In this document: in pieces, positions 9,172 through 17,542 of the stretch | Position numbering within the stretch: position 1 is the first letter of the stretch | Layout of the letters: each line of letters begins with the position of its first letter | Assembly (NCBI RefSeq): GCF_009687865.1 | Contig: NZ_BLAE01000037.1 | Span: 1 to 64,000 of the forward strand | Direction of reading: 5' to 3' | Length of the DNA stretch: 64,000 bases | Source of the DNA: Acrocarpospora macrocephala | GTDB lineage: Bacteria; Actinomycetota; Actinomycetes; Streptosporangiales; Streptosporangiaceae | The notes under the pieces: model-generated | What the model saw: only the letters and a program-made list of their open reading frames with translations | What the model was told of the DNA's origin: nothing | Databases searched by the model: none | Position numbers and translations under genes: made by a program

Positions 9172-9783
9172 TCATCCGCCTCTTTGAGTTGTAGCTGCTC
9201 CGGCCTCGCGATAGCGCGTCCAGCCCTCATCGAGTAGTCGGAACCCTGCGTCGATGGTCGGTTCTGGATCGGCCTCGCGGATGGCGATGAGCTGGATGTG
9301 CAGGGCGAACCGGACGTAGAAGCGGATCTCGTCGCTCGGCTCGGTGAGCCCGAACTCCTCGGTGATCGCGGCGGCCAGGGCGTCCTCGTGGCGGAACCAC
9401 ATCTTCTCCGCGTAGTCGACGAGGGCCGGTGTCTCTTCCATGAGGGTGAGGATCTGGCGTTGGGGCTCGGACTTCATCGCGGCGATCTCGGAGAGGTAGT
9501 GCGCCTTCAGCGCGTCGGAGATCGTGGTCCCCGGCGCCCGGCCGCTTACCGCGACCGCGAGGCGTTCATGCCTCTCGCCCTCGTCGCTGAAGACAAGCGC
9601 CTCCTTCTGGGGGAAGTGCGTGAAGACCGTCTTGGATGATACGTCCGCCTGGTCCGCGATATCACGAACAGTGACTGCGTCGAAGCCGCGTTCGAGGAAG
9701 AGCGCCGTTGCCGCGTCCAGAATCGCCGCCCGCGTTGCCGCCTTCTTGCGCTCGCGCCGTCCCACGGCCGTTCCATCCACCAT
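9172..9783 (-). CDS. TetR-family regulator
   Basis: A 203-residue repressor with the N-terminal HTH AAILDAATALFLERGFD ... TVRDIADQADVSSKTVFTHF, then a helical ligand-binding domain. It is divergent from a DUF998 membrane protein, and the 235-bp gap carries a promoter and a symmetric sequence over its -10 box. That arrangement suggests that this protein controls the membrane protein gene. The inducer is unknown. Confidence 0.9.
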   Translation of the reverse strand: MVDGTAVGRRERKKAATRAAILDAATALFLERGFDAVTVRDIADQADVSSKTVFTHFPQKEALVFSDEGERHERLAVAVSGRAPGTTISDALKAHYLSEIAAMKSEPQRQILTLMEETPALVDYAEKMWFRHEDALAAAITEEFGLTEPSDEIRFYVRFALHIQLIAIREADPEPTIDAGFRLLDEGWTRYREAGAATTQRGG

Positions 9784-9817
9784 GGCTCGATCCTACTAGC
9801 GCCGGACTCCAATCACA

Positions 9818-9856
9818 TTGACAGTAAAAGTAGTCTCACTATATTAAGTGTGTGAG
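9818..9856 (+). promoter_or_regulatory. Promoter with overlapping dyad between TetR and DUF998 genes
   Basis: TTGACA (9818-9823) and TATATT (9840-9845) are 16 nt apart. The dyad CACT-ATATTA-AGTG (9837-9850) covers the -10 box, and an outer CTCAC/GTGAG pair (9835-9839, 9852-9856) encloses it. Position and symmetry fit a TetR operator. Confidence 0.5.
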
Positions 9857-10018
9857 TGAAGTGAACTCGGCGTCCGAGGTCCCAGATGCTCCGATGAGGG
9901 GGCGTTCTCCTCGTCTTCGTGGGACTGATGGTCACCGAGCTCCTGACGCAGACGGCAGGACCGAACCCGCGCGAACCTCCACCGGCCCCCGGCACTAGCA
10001 ACTGAAAGGACCGCGCCC

Positions 10019-10801
10019 ATGACCGAGAACATCAGCTCGCGCTCCAGCCTCGATCGAAAGGAACCCGTGAACGACGCAAAGATTGAGAGGCTCGCCCCCG
10101 ACGCGCGTTGGCCTTCGCAGCGCCGAACTGCGGGAGCGTTGCTCATCGCCGGGCCGGTGATCTTCTTCCTCGCCGAGTTCATCGCCGCCGCAGCGTGGAC
10201 AGATCCGCCCTACAGCTACACGTACCACTTCATCAGCAACCTCGGAGTCCCCGAGCCCTCGACACTGTTCGGGCAGTACATGTATTCACCCCTCGCATGG
10301 GTGATGAACACCGGCTTCTTCCTGTTCGGGATCACAATCCTCGCCGGTACTGCAATGCTGCGCGGTTTGTCGGGTTGGCACCGCTGGGCAGCGCTTGTGC
10401 CCGCGACACTGCTGGCCGCCGGCGGGGTCCTGCTCGCCGTGTTTCACGGCTCCGGCGAGGCGCTCGAGAATGGCACCGGCGAATTCCACAGCTTGGGAGC
10501 CTTCGCAGGCTTCATCGGCGCCAACGTGCTGGCCATCGTGCTCGGGAGCATGCGTCGGCGCATCGGCTTTTCCCCGAGAATCGGGAGAGCGCTGGTCACG
10601 GTCGGCGTGATCGGCCTGCTTTCGACAACGCTCTACCTCATCGCGATCTTTTCTGCGGGCGACACCGCCATCGGCATCATCGGCCTCATCGAACGCGGCG
10701 CCGCCTATCCGTTTCTGATCGGCCTGATCTGCGCGGGAGCGTCGATTCGGAATCGCCGGACCCTGGCCACGCTAGACGCACGCTCCACCAGCACGGCCTA
10801 G
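10019..10801 (+). CDS. DUF998 family integral membrane protein
   Basis: After a charged 35-residue N-terminus there are six to seven hydrophobic segments (e.g. LLIAGPVIFFLAEFIAA, FFLFGITILAGTAML). Between the first two is the family block YTYHFISNLGVPE, typical of DUF998, a group of actinobacterial membrane proteins of unknown function. An AAAGGA box precedes ATG 10019. A GTG at 10067 is an alternative start. Probably controlled by the divergent TetR. Confidence 0.8.
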   Translation: MTENISSRSSLDRKEPVNDAKIERLAPDARWPSQRRTAGALLIAGPVIFFLAEFIAAAAWTDPPYSYTYHFISNLGVPEPSTLFGQYMYSPLAWVMNTGFFLFGITILAGTAMLRGLSGWHRWAALVPATLLAAGGVLLAVFHGSGEALENGTGEFHSLGAFAGFIGANVLAIVLGSMRRRIGFSPRIGRALVTVGVIGLLSTTLYLIAIFSAGDTAIGIIGLIERGAAYPFLIGLICAGASIRNRRTLATLDARSTSTA

Positions 10802-11092
10802 GCCAGTTGACGCCGGAGTCTGCGATCGCCACGGAGAAGGTACAGCGCAGGATGGTCGCGGATATCGCCGAGAACACTGCGGGGACGGCCGAGGGCTGAG
10901 GCAGCCGCACGCCTCCTGGAGACCGTCGAGTCCGCCAAGGATCTCCCGCTCTCCACGCACCCCGGCCGCGCGAACGCGCAGAAAGGCGTGGCTAGAGCGT
11001 GCATTTGGCCACTGATCTATCCACGCTGCCTGCCGCACTCTGAGATGCCGGCGTTTCGGCATGAAACGCAGGTCAACAGAGGGAGAAACGAC
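10802..11092. other. Non-coding stretch
   Basis: No gene is supported here. A short open stretch near 10900-10985 has protein-like composition (RLLETVESAKDLPLS) without a start or domain, and could be a gene remnant. Confidence 0.4.
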
Positions 11093-11569
11093 ATGCGATC
11101 TCACAAGCTCATACTCGCGCTCGCGCTCACGGCGGGCCTGACCGTCTCGGCGGCTGTGTCCACGGCCTCGCCCGCCGGCGCGACGAGCGCGGCCGCCACG
11201 TGCCGGGTGGAGCTGAACTACGTCGACGCCTACGACGTGGATGAGAACAACGGCGACGAGATCCGGATCAACCTCGCCGGGTACATGTACCCCAGCGGCA
11301 ACCGATACGTCGCCATGAATAACGGTGATCGCGCCTATTCCGGCAACTTCGCCAACCCGACCACCACCATCGGCACCACCGGGTCAGCGCTGTTCAGCCT
11401 GCGCGAGGTCACCCCGCCCGCCGTCGGCCAAGGCGACGTGCTCGGCTCGGTCACCGCGAGGGGCTCCACCTGCGCCACGCTCGCCACCGGACAGATCGCC
11501 TACATCCCGATGCACATCTTCGGCTCCGGCTACTGGTACTACATGAGCCTGGTGATGACCGGCCTGTAG
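11093..11569 (+). CDS. Small secreted protein of unknown function
   Basis: ATG 11093 follows a GGGAGAA box. The 158-residue product opens with a Sec-type signal peptide (MRSHKLILALALTAGLTVS, with an A-x-A site near ASPAGATSA). The mature part is about 125 residues with two cysteines (ATCRVELNYV and STCATLA) that could form a disulfide, and aromatic-rich beta-type segments. I do not recognise a domain. Confidence 0.7.
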   Translation: MRSHKLILALALTAGLTVSAAVSTASPAGATSAAATCRVELNYVDAYDVDENNGDEIRINLAGYMYPSGNRYVAMNNGDRAYSGNFANPTTTIGTTGSALFSLREVTPPAVGQGDVLGSVTARGSTCATLATGQIAYIPMHIFGSGYWYYMSLVMTGL

Positions 11570-11648
11570 CCCCCGGGTTCGAAGACGACGGGGAGTCATG
11601 ACCATGGCGACGGGGAAGGAGAAGATGATCAACCACGGGAGACCAGTC

Positions 11649-11858
11649 ATGAAGCTGAGCGCACGCAACAAGATCCCCGCCCGCGTCACGGCCATCACCA
11701 CGGGCGAGGCCACCGCCAACATCGAACTCGACGCGGACGGCGTCCGCCTGGTGGCGTCGATCACCGTGGAAGCGGCCGAGGAGTTGGGTCTTTCGGTCGG
11801 CTCCGAAGTGACCGCCGTGGTCAAGGCGTCGGACGTGATGCTGGCCGTGAACGACTGA
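11649..11858 (+). CDS. Mop/TOBE-domain molybdate-binding protein
   Basis: The 69-residue molbindin-like protein has the canonical single TOBE/Mop domain: MKLSARNKIPARVTAI, TANIELD, VASITVEAAEELGL and VTAVVKASDVML. Such proteins bind molybdate or tungstate as oligomers for storage or homeostasis. ATG 11649 is preferred over upstream starts because homology begins there and GGGAG lies just upstream. It sits within 3 kb of the MOSC gene, a loose molybdenum theme. A strong hairpin follows. Confidence 0.9.
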   Translation: MKLSARNKIPARVTAITTGEATANIELDADGVRLVASITVEAAEELGLSVGSEVTAVVKASDVMLAVND

Positions 11859-11929
11859 CGATGACCCGACGAACCCTTGTGGCCGCAGATCCCAGCTGGT
11901 CAACGCCATAGGCCCGGCCTTCACTGTTC

Positions 11930-11955
11930 CCGGCGAGGGAATGTTCCCTCGCCGG
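11930..11955 (+). terminator. Hairpin terminator after the Mop gene
   Basis: Perfect 12-bp arms (11930-11941, 11944-11955) form a GC-rich stem 71 nt after the stop. No T-run follows. Confidence 0.65.
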
Positions 11956-12028
11956 CAGCCGTGGCTGAGGGCCGACGAAGTCATCGCGAAGGCGAAAGGC
12001 GGCACGCGGGTGACGGCTCTGGCCGTAC

Positions 12029-13666
12029 TCAGATCTCGGTGATCAGCCCCGCACTGACCCGCAGGCGACGGCCCACCTGCACCGCATCGAGCATGCGCCG
12101 ATCGTGCGTGACCAGCAGCAGCGTGCCTGGATAGTGCGCGAGCGCCGACTCCAGCTGCTCAATCGCGGGCAGGTCGAGATGATTGGTCGGCTCGTCGAGC
12201 ACGAGCAGGTTGACACCCCTGGCCTGCAGCAACGCCAGGGCTGCCCGGGTCCGCTCGCCAGGCGACAGGGTTGCCGCGGGGCGCATCACATGGGCGGCCT
12301 TCAGCCCGAACTTGGCCAGCAGCGTGCGCACCTCGGCGGGCGGCATCGGCGAGACCAGCGCCCCGAAGGCATCCAGCAGCGGCTCGCCTCCCAGGAAGAA
12401 TCCTCGTGCCTGGTCCACCTCTCCGACCACCACGCCGGGGCCGAGTGAGGCATGCCCCTCCTCAAGCGGAAGCCGGCCGAGCAACGCGGCCAGCAATGTG
12501 GTCTTACCTGCGCCGTTGGCCCCGGTGATGGCCACCCGCTCGGCCCAGCCGATCTCCAGATCGACAGGACCGAGCCTGAAGGAGCCGCGGCGGGCCACCG
12601 CCCCGCGCAGGGTTGCGACGACCGCTCCGGCGCGGGGCGCGGCGGCGATCTCCATCCGCAGCTCCCACTCCTTGCGCGGCTCCTCCACCACATCGAGTCG
12701 TTCGATCAGCCTTTCCGTCTGGCGGGCCTTGGCGGCCTGCTTCTCGGTCGTCTCGACCCGGGCGTTCCGCCCGATCTTGTCGTTGTCGCTCATCTTGCGG
12801 CGCGCGTTCTTGACGCCCTTATCCATCCATGCGCGCTGGGTGCGGGCGCGGGCCTCAAGCTGGGTGCGGGTCTCGGCGTACTGTTCGTATTGCTGCCTGG
12901 CGTGCGTCCGCGCGACCTCGCGCTCGTCCAGGTAGGCCTGGTAGCCGCCGCCGTACAGCCGAACCCGATGCTGGGCCAGGTCGAGCTCGAGCACGCTGGT
13001 GACGGTCCTGGCGAGGAACTCGCGGTCGTGGCTGACCAGCACCGTGCCCGAGCGCAGGCCGGTCACGAACTTCTCCAGCCGGTCGAGCCCATCGAGATCG
13101 AGGTCGTTGGTCGGCTCGTCGAGCAGAAAGAGGTCGTAGCGGCTCAAAAGCAACGAGGCAAGCCCCGCGCGGGCCGCCTGGCCGCCGGACAGCGAAGTCA
13201 TCGGCTGGTCGAGGCCGACCGTGAGGCCCAGGTCGGCGGCCACCTCGGTGGCGCGCTCGTCGAGGTCCGCGCCACCCAGCGAGAGCCAGCGCTCCAGCCC
13301 CGTGCTGTACGCGTCCTCGGCGCCCGGCAGACCCTCCACCAGTGCCTGCGTGGCGGCGTCGAGGTCCCGCTGTGCCTGGGCGACGCCGGTACGGCGGGCC
13401 AGGAACAGGCGGACGGTCTCGCCCGGCCTGCGCTCCGGCTCCTGGGGCAGGTGGCCGACGACCGCCGTGGCCGGGTTGAGGCTGATGCCGCCCTGCTCCG
13501 GCGTGTCGAGGCCGGCAAGCAGGCGCAGCAGCGTCGACTTGCCCGCGCCGTTGACCCCGACGAGCCCGATGACGTCCCCAGGGGCGACCACGAGGTCGAG
13601 CCCCGAGAACAGGACCCGCTCCCCGTGCCCGGCCGCGAGGTCCTTCACAACTATTGCTGCGCTCAT
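12029..13666 (-). CDS. ABC-F family ATPase (ribosome-protection/translation-factor type)
   Basis: Two ABC domains lie in one roughly 545-residue soluble protein without membrane segments. Walker A motifs are GVNGAGKST and GANGAGKTT, signatures are SLSGGQAARAGLA and LSPGERTRAALA, and Walker B motifs are LFLLDEPTND and LLVLDEPTNH. The charged linker between them carries QRAWMDKGVKNARRKMSDNDK. ABC-F proteins act on the ribosome, some conferring macrolide, lincosamide or pleuromutilin resistance. The upstream TetR gene lies in the same operon, so drug-inducible expression is plausible. Start taken at 13666; 13690 is possible. Confidence 0.9.
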   Translation of the reverse strand: MSAAIVVKDLAAGHGERVLFSGLDLVVAPGDVIGLVGVNGAGKSTLLRLLAGLDTPEQGGISLNPATAVVGHLPQEPERRPGETVRLFLARRTGVAQAQRDLDAATQALVEGLPGAEDAYSTGLERWLSLGGADLDERATEVAADLGLTVGLDQPMTSLSGGQAARAGLASLLLSRYDLFLLDEPTNDLDLDGLDRLEKFVTGLRSGTVLVSHDREFLARTVTSVLELDLAQHRVRLYGGGYQAYLDEREVARTHARQQYEQYAETRTQLEARARTQRAWMDKGVKNARRKMSDNDKIGRNARVETTEKQAAKARQTERLIERLDVVEEPRKEWELRMEIAAAPRAGAVVATLRGAVARRGSFRLGPVDLEIGWAERVAITGANGAGKTTLLAALLGRLPLEEGHASLGPGVVVGEVDQARGFFLGGEPLLDAFGALVSPMPPAEVRTLLAKFGLKAAHVMRPAATLSPGERTRAALALLQARGVNLLVLDEPTNHLDLPAIEQLESALAHYPGTLLLVTHDRRMLDAVQVGRRLRVSAGLITEI

Positions 13667-13702
13667 ATCCCGAACGATGCTAGCCACCATCTCGCGCGCA
13701 AC

Positions 13703-14329
13703 CTAACAGTTACCACCGGCGTCAGCGTTCTTGGCACCGGACCGGATCGCGTCGATCAGCATGCGCACGAGTTGCTCACCGTCGACCTTCCACTTCTCTT
13801 TCGCCAGGTGACCGCTGAGCTCCAGTCCTGCGATCCCGTGCGCGCTCGTCATGAGCAGAGCGCCGTAGCGGTGAGCGTCGGCTTCGCCGACCAGGTCGGC
13901 GACGATGGCGAGGAACTCACCCTCCAAGCGGCTCGCGGCCTCGGCGGCCTCCGGGTCGTCCGCCGGGGTGCTGAACATCAGCGCGTACAGGTACGGTTGC
14001 CGACGCCCGACCTCGATGAGCGTCAACACGGCTCCCTCGAGCCGTGCGCCTGGGGTTGCATCCGGGTCTGTCCGCAGCTGTCCCACTTTGTCTGCCAGCG
14101 AGTTCCAGGCGTTGATGGCGAGTTGGGTGAGCAGATGCGCCTTGTGCTCGAAGTGCCCGTAGGGTGCACCGCGCGAGACTCCGGCGCGGGCCCCCACGGC
14201 GCGGAGGGTCACCGCGTCAGGCCCTCCCTCGTCGAGCAGTTCGGACGCGGCGCGGACGAGGGCGCTCCGTGTTGCTGCAGCAGCTTCAGTTCGCGTCACC
14301 ACGGCAGCAAGTCTACTTGACAGTGTCAC
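13703..14329 (-). CDS. TetR-family regulator, first gene of the ABC-F operon
   Basis: HTH region: RSALVRAASELLDEGGPDAV ... LRAVGARAGVSRGAPYGHF. The C-terminal domain resembles TetR_C_13/WHG types (LYALMFSTP). The GTG start at 14329 lies inside a long inverted repeat that also covers the promoter of the divergent NTF2-like gene. The protein would therefore repress itself, the ABC-F gene 36 nt downstream, and the divergent gene from one operator. Confidence 0.88.
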   Translation of the reverse strand: MTLSSRLAAVVTRTEAAAATRSALVRAASELLDEGGPDAVTLRAVGARAGVSRGAPYGHFEHKAHLLTQLAINAWNSLADKVGQLRTDPDATPGARLEGAVLTLIEVGRRQPYLYALMFSTPADDPEAAEAASRLEGEFLAIVADLVGEADAHRYGALLMTSAHGIAGLELSGHLAKEKWKVDGEQLVRMLIDAIRSGAKNADAGGNC

Positions 14330-14366
14330 ATGAATGCCTCCTATAGTGCTTCATATGACACAGTCA
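14317..14366 (+). promoter_or_regulatory. Promoter of the NTF2-like gene with overlapping 17-bp inverted repeat
   Basis: TTGACA (14317-14322) and TATAGT (14342-14347) are 19 nt apart. The expected transcription start is at or next to the ATG at 14355, so the mRNA is probably leaderless. Arms 14318-14334 and 14350-14366 match at 15 of 17 positions when one is inverted, a strong TetR-operator candidate covering both start regions. Confidence 0.6.
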
Positions 14367-14891
14367 CAAATATCGCCAACAGATGAGACTCGCGTGCGGC
14401 GCTTGTTGGATCGCACTGACATCAGCGATGTCCAGCTTCGATACGCCACGGGAACCGACTCTCATGATTGGGAGCTCTTCCGTAGCTGCTTCACCGACGA
14501 AGTCGAGGTCGACTTCAGTGAGGGCTTCGGTCAACCCGTCGTTCGCATCAAGGCCGATGACTGGGTCAAGGGCACCGCACCGAGGATGGAGTCTTTCAAG
14601 GCCACGCAGCACATGATCACAAATCACGTGATCACGTTCGACGACGATGATCACGCCACATGTGTCGCATACGTTCGCGCCAGTCATCACAAGCCGAACA
14701 GCACTGGCGATAGCAACCAAACCGTCTACGGGTACTACACGAACCGCTTCGAGCGAACCTCGAGCGGTTGGCGGATCGCCAGAGTTAAGCTGACGCCGCT
14801 CTGGATGACTGGAAACTTCGGCATCTTCCAAACGGCCCTCGTCCACGAGGCTGCCCCCGCCGTCACCGCCGAACTCAAACCCGGCAACTGA
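14355..14891 (+). CDS. SnoaL-like (NTF2 fold) protein
   Basis: A 178-residue protein with the SnoaL_4-type pattern: RRLLDRTDISDVQLRYATG, WELFRSCFTDEVEVDFSE, a central TQHMITNHVITFDDDD and a C-terminal SGWRIARVKLTPLWMTGN. The fold is used by polyketide cyclases, dehydratases and aromatic-ring dioxygenase small subunits. The specific reaction cannot be read from sequence. I place the start at 14355 rather than 14334 because the -10 box would leave no room for the longer form. Controlled by the divergent TetR. Confidence 0.82.
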   Translation: MTQSQISPTDETRVRRLLDRTDISDVQLRYATGTDSHDWELFRSCFTDEVEVDFSEGFGQPVVRIKADDWVKGTAPRMESFKATQHMITNHVITFDDDDHATCVAYVRASHHKPNSTGDSNQTVYGYYTNRFERTSSGWRIARVKLTPLWMTGNFGIFQTALVHEAAPAVTAELKPGN

Positions 14892-14930
14892 CGATCACCA
14901 GGGACCCCGCCCCACCACTCCGCGGGACGC

Positions 14931-15120
14931 TCACTCGTGTTCCGCGCCTGAAATTCGTCGACAATATTTAGCGAGGTATTCGAGGATCTCTTCGGCGGTT
15001 TTGGTCCACACAAAGGGCTTGGGGTTGTCGTTCCACTCATCCATCCAGGCGCGGATGTCCTTCTCCAGGACCTGGACGCTCTTGTGGACTCCTCGGCGAA
15101 TCAACTGGCCGGTCAGGTAG
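14931..15120 (-). mobile_element. IS630-family transposase, C-terminal remnant
   Basis: About 62 codons on the minus strand read as the C-terminal end of an IS630-type DDE transposase (KSVQVLEKDIRAWMDEW, then NDNPKPFVWTKTAEEILEYL). The frame ends at a natural stop at 14931. The catalytic domain is missing, and unrelated sequence begins at about 15121. Confidence 0.8.
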
Positions 15121-15196
15121 CCGGACCACCGCGGGAGCGGATCGCGGTGAGCAGGAGGTTGGAGGGCGCGTAGCGCAGGAAGTCGGGGGCGCGAAC

Positions 15197-15307
15197 GCCG
15201 AGCACCTGGCTGGCCACCACGACGATCAACGTCCGCTTCCGCACGCGGCGGCGTTCATCGGCGCGTGCGGCGGAGAGGTCGTCTGGATCAGAGATGTCGG
15301 ACGACAT
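15197..15307 (-). pseudogene. MFS transporter N-terminal remnant
   Basis: ATG 15307 has a good AGGAG box 10 nt upstream. The first 37 residues (ending RTLIVVVASQVLG) match the start of actinobacterial MFS proteins. After that the frame runs into unrelated sequence (DFLRYAPSNLLL) and the IS630 remnant. Only the promoter-proximal end survives. Confidence 0.5.
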
Positions 15308-15371
15308 CGAGAGGAATCTCCTTGCGACGGGTCCGGTGCGGAGAATGCGCATGCGGCCACGAGCCATGAGA

Positions 15372-15386
15372 ACATTGTGTAACAAT
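15372..15386 (-). promoter_or_regulatory. Putative GntR-type operator before the EamA gene
   Basis: On the minus strand the sequence is ATTGTTACACAATGT. It is nearly identical (14 of 15) to ATTGTTACACATTGT in front of the aminotransferase gene at 20773-20787. It ends 7 nt upstream of the EamA start codon, so bound protein would block expression. Confidence 0.5.
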
Positions 15387-15393
15387 CTAGCCT

Positions 15394-16308
15394 ATGCGCG
15401 CGAAACTTGCAGTCCTGGCGGCCTGTGTCTGCTTCGGCACGCTCGGGACCGCGCAGGAGCTTGCCAGCGTGGATGCCTCGCCGGTGTCGGTCGGGCTCGC
15501 CCGGGTGCTTCTCGGCGGCGGCTAGCTGGCTCTGGCGCTCACTCGCGGTGCGCGCGTTCCGCAGGAGGAACGGCAGGCTCGGAGCACGCCGCTTTCGCGC
15601 CTACGGACCTGGATCGTGGCCTGCATGGGTGCCGGCGGGGTGCTGGCATATCAGCCGTTGTTCTTCGTGGGAACCGGGACCAACGGCGTCGCGGTCGGTA
15701 CAGTCGTCGCGCTGGGATCGGCACCGGTACTGACCGGGCTGATCGACAGTCTGCTGCGACGTCGCGCACCGGCGTCGCGCTGGTTCGTAGCGACAGCCCT
15801 GTGCATCGCCGGGGTGACGATGGTGTCCGGGGTGCTCGACTCGGGTGCATCACTAGGCGGACCCGACGTGCTGTGGTCGGTTGCGGCCGGCGGATGCTAT
15901 GCCGTCTACGCGCTGTCGGCCAAGGAGCTGATGGAGCGCGGCTGGCCCTCACAGCACGCGATGGGCGCAATGTTCGGAGTCGCTGCTGCGGCGGCGAGCG
16001 TGCCCCTGCCGTTCATCGTCGGCGCCGAGTGGTTGTGGACGCCTCGTGGGCTTGCCCTGGTGCTGTGGCTGGGGGTCATCGCCACGGCCCTCGGGTATCT
16101 GCTGTTCGGGTGGGGGCTGGCACGTCTGCCCGCGACGACGGTGACGACCCTGACGTTGGCAGAGCCCTTGTGCGCGACGCTGCTGGGTATCGGGCTGCTG
16201 CACGAGCAGTTGAGCCTCGTAGCCGCGTCAGGACTCGTCGTGCTTGCCGCTGGCCTGGCGGTTCTCACCGTCACTCGGCGGAGGGTTGGCGCCTCGACAG
16301 TGGCGTGA
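15394..16308 (+). pseudogene. EamA/RhaT-type (DMT) transporter with an in-frame TAG
   Basis: The full-length frame encodes a DMT-superfamily permease with two EamA repeats and about ten hydrophobic segments (AVLAACVCFGTLGTAQEL, YQPLFFVGTGTNGVAVGT, LALVLWLGVIATALGYLLF). Codon 44 (15523-15525) is TAG, where Leu is expected between LLGGG and LALAL. One substitution explains the break. An internal start at 15616 could make a shortened protein lacking the first two or three helices, which is unlikely to work. Confidence 0.8.
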
Positions 16309-16464
16309 CTACGCCCTCATCATCATCACAGTCGACGTGTGCCGGAAGACGTCATCGACGGAGGCCGCGACCTCCGCGCCTGCTTCGCGGAGTGGTTCGG
16401 CGCGCTCGAGGGTGCGTTCCAGAAAGGAGGCCGGCGCCCACGCCGTGAAGCTCGAAGGCGACTG

Positions 16465-16575
16465 CGATTCGTCAAGCGGTACGCCGACCTGCACGGCGCG
16501 CTCACGGCGGCCGCGCGAACCTTCGCGGCGGAAGTCGAGGCTGGGGTCTTCCCCGGGCCGGAGCACCCCTTCTGA
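16465..16575 (+). pseudogene. PanB (ketopantoate hydroxymethyltransferase) C-terminal remnant
   Basis: The last 36 residues (RFVKRYADLHGALTAAAR ... VFPGPEHPF) match the characteristic C-terminus of actinobacterial PanB. The upstream part of the open frame (from about 16339) does not resemble the TIM-barrel of PanB. It is therefore a fragment left by rearrangement. Confidence is moderate because only a short tail is present. Confidence 0.45.
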
Positions 16576-16667
16576 CCGGCGATCATCCACCGACGAGTAA
16601 CGTCGGGGTCTATGCGGCATCGAATGCAGGCCAGCGTCGACAGCCGACGTCGACTCATGGCTGATTC

Positions 16668-17492
16668 ATGCGCGTCTCTGGGGCTCCGCTATTGATCGAG
16701 GAGTTCGTCTGCCCGGCACAGGACGGGTTCCCGCTGACAGCGCAGATCGCCGGGGATGCGGAGGCGCCGGCCCTGCTGCTGCTCCAGGGGCAAGCGAACT
16801 CCCACCGGTGGTGGGATGGGCTGCGAGAAGCGTTCGAATGTAGCTTCCGGACGGTCACGATGGACTACCGGGGCACGGGGCGGAGCCGCGGTGAGGTCGG
16901 CCCGTGGACGACCACGAGCTTTGCCGTGGATGCTGCTGCGGTGCTCGACCGGCTGGGAGTGGACGCCGCGGTGGTGTACGGCGCCTCGATGGGCGGGCGC
17001 GTGGCCCAGATGTTCGCGGCGAACCATCCTGATCGGGTGACAGCGTTGGTGCTGGCATGCACCTCTCCCGGAGGCATCCATGCCATCGAGCGCAGCCAGG
17101 ACATCCGCCGAGCTCTCGCCCGGGCGTCGTCGGCCGAGCGGTTGCAGCTTCTGCACGACTTGTTCTATACCGCGGACTGGCCGCGTCCTCCGCAGGAGAG
17201 CGCCCTGCTGGGCGATCCGAGCATGAGTCGGCAGGAGGCAGCAGCCCATCTGCGGGCGAGCGATCAGCACGACGCCTGGGACGTTCTGCCCTCGATCGCC
17301 GCGCCGACGCTGATCCTTCATGGTCAGGACGATCGGATGACTCCCGTGGACAACGCCGCCTTGCTGGCCGAGCGGATTCCTGACGCACGGCTACAGGTCT
17401 GCCCGCGGGGACGCCACGGGTTCTTCGAGGAGTTCTCCTCGCACGTGACCCCCGCTGTGCTCGGCTTCCTCGCCTCCCAGGTCGCTCGCTGA
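16668..17492 (+). CDS. Alpha/beta hydrolase
   Basis: A 274-residue alpha/beta-hydrolase fold protein. The nucleophile elbow is GASMGG, the oxyanion/first-strand region is LLLLQGQANSHRWWDGL, and the acid and histidine are supplied by LILHGQDDRMTPV and PRGRHGFFEEF. The DYRGTGRS block is typical of the haloperoxidase/3-oxoadipate enol-lactonase-like group. The substrate is unknown. It is monocistronic and converges with the LysR gene. Confidence 0.85.
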   Translation: MRVSGAPLLIEEFVCPAQDGFPLTAQIAGDAEAPALLLLQGQANSHRWWDGLREAFECSFRTVTMDYRGTGRSRGEVGPWTTTSFAVDAAAVLDRLGVDAAVVYGASMGGRVAQMFAANHPDRVTALVLACTSPGGIHAIERSQDIRRALARASSAERLQLLHDLFYTADWPRPPQESALLGDPSMSRQEAAAHLRASDQHDAWDVLPSIAAPTLILHGQDDRMTPVDNAALLAERIPDARLQVCPRGRHGFFEEFSSHVTPAVLGFLASQVAR

Positions 17493-17542
17493 ACGGTCAA
17501 GGGGAGACCCTTGCGGGGCTCTTACCGGAGGAGCCGGGCTGG

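Noticed and set aside
10108-10899. Alternative frame overlapping the DUF998 gene
   Set aside because: Arg/His-rich translation without hydrophobic segments. The frame at 10019-10801 gives clear membrane helices.
12452-14320. Long plus-strand frame opposite the ABC-F and TetR genes
   Set aside because: It is antisense to two well-supported genes and has low-complexity Gly/Arg/Glu composition. A shadow frame.
16339-16575. Small independent gene of 78 codons
   Set aside because: Its second half is the tail of PanB and its first half is unrelated, so it looks like a rearrangement product and not a gene.
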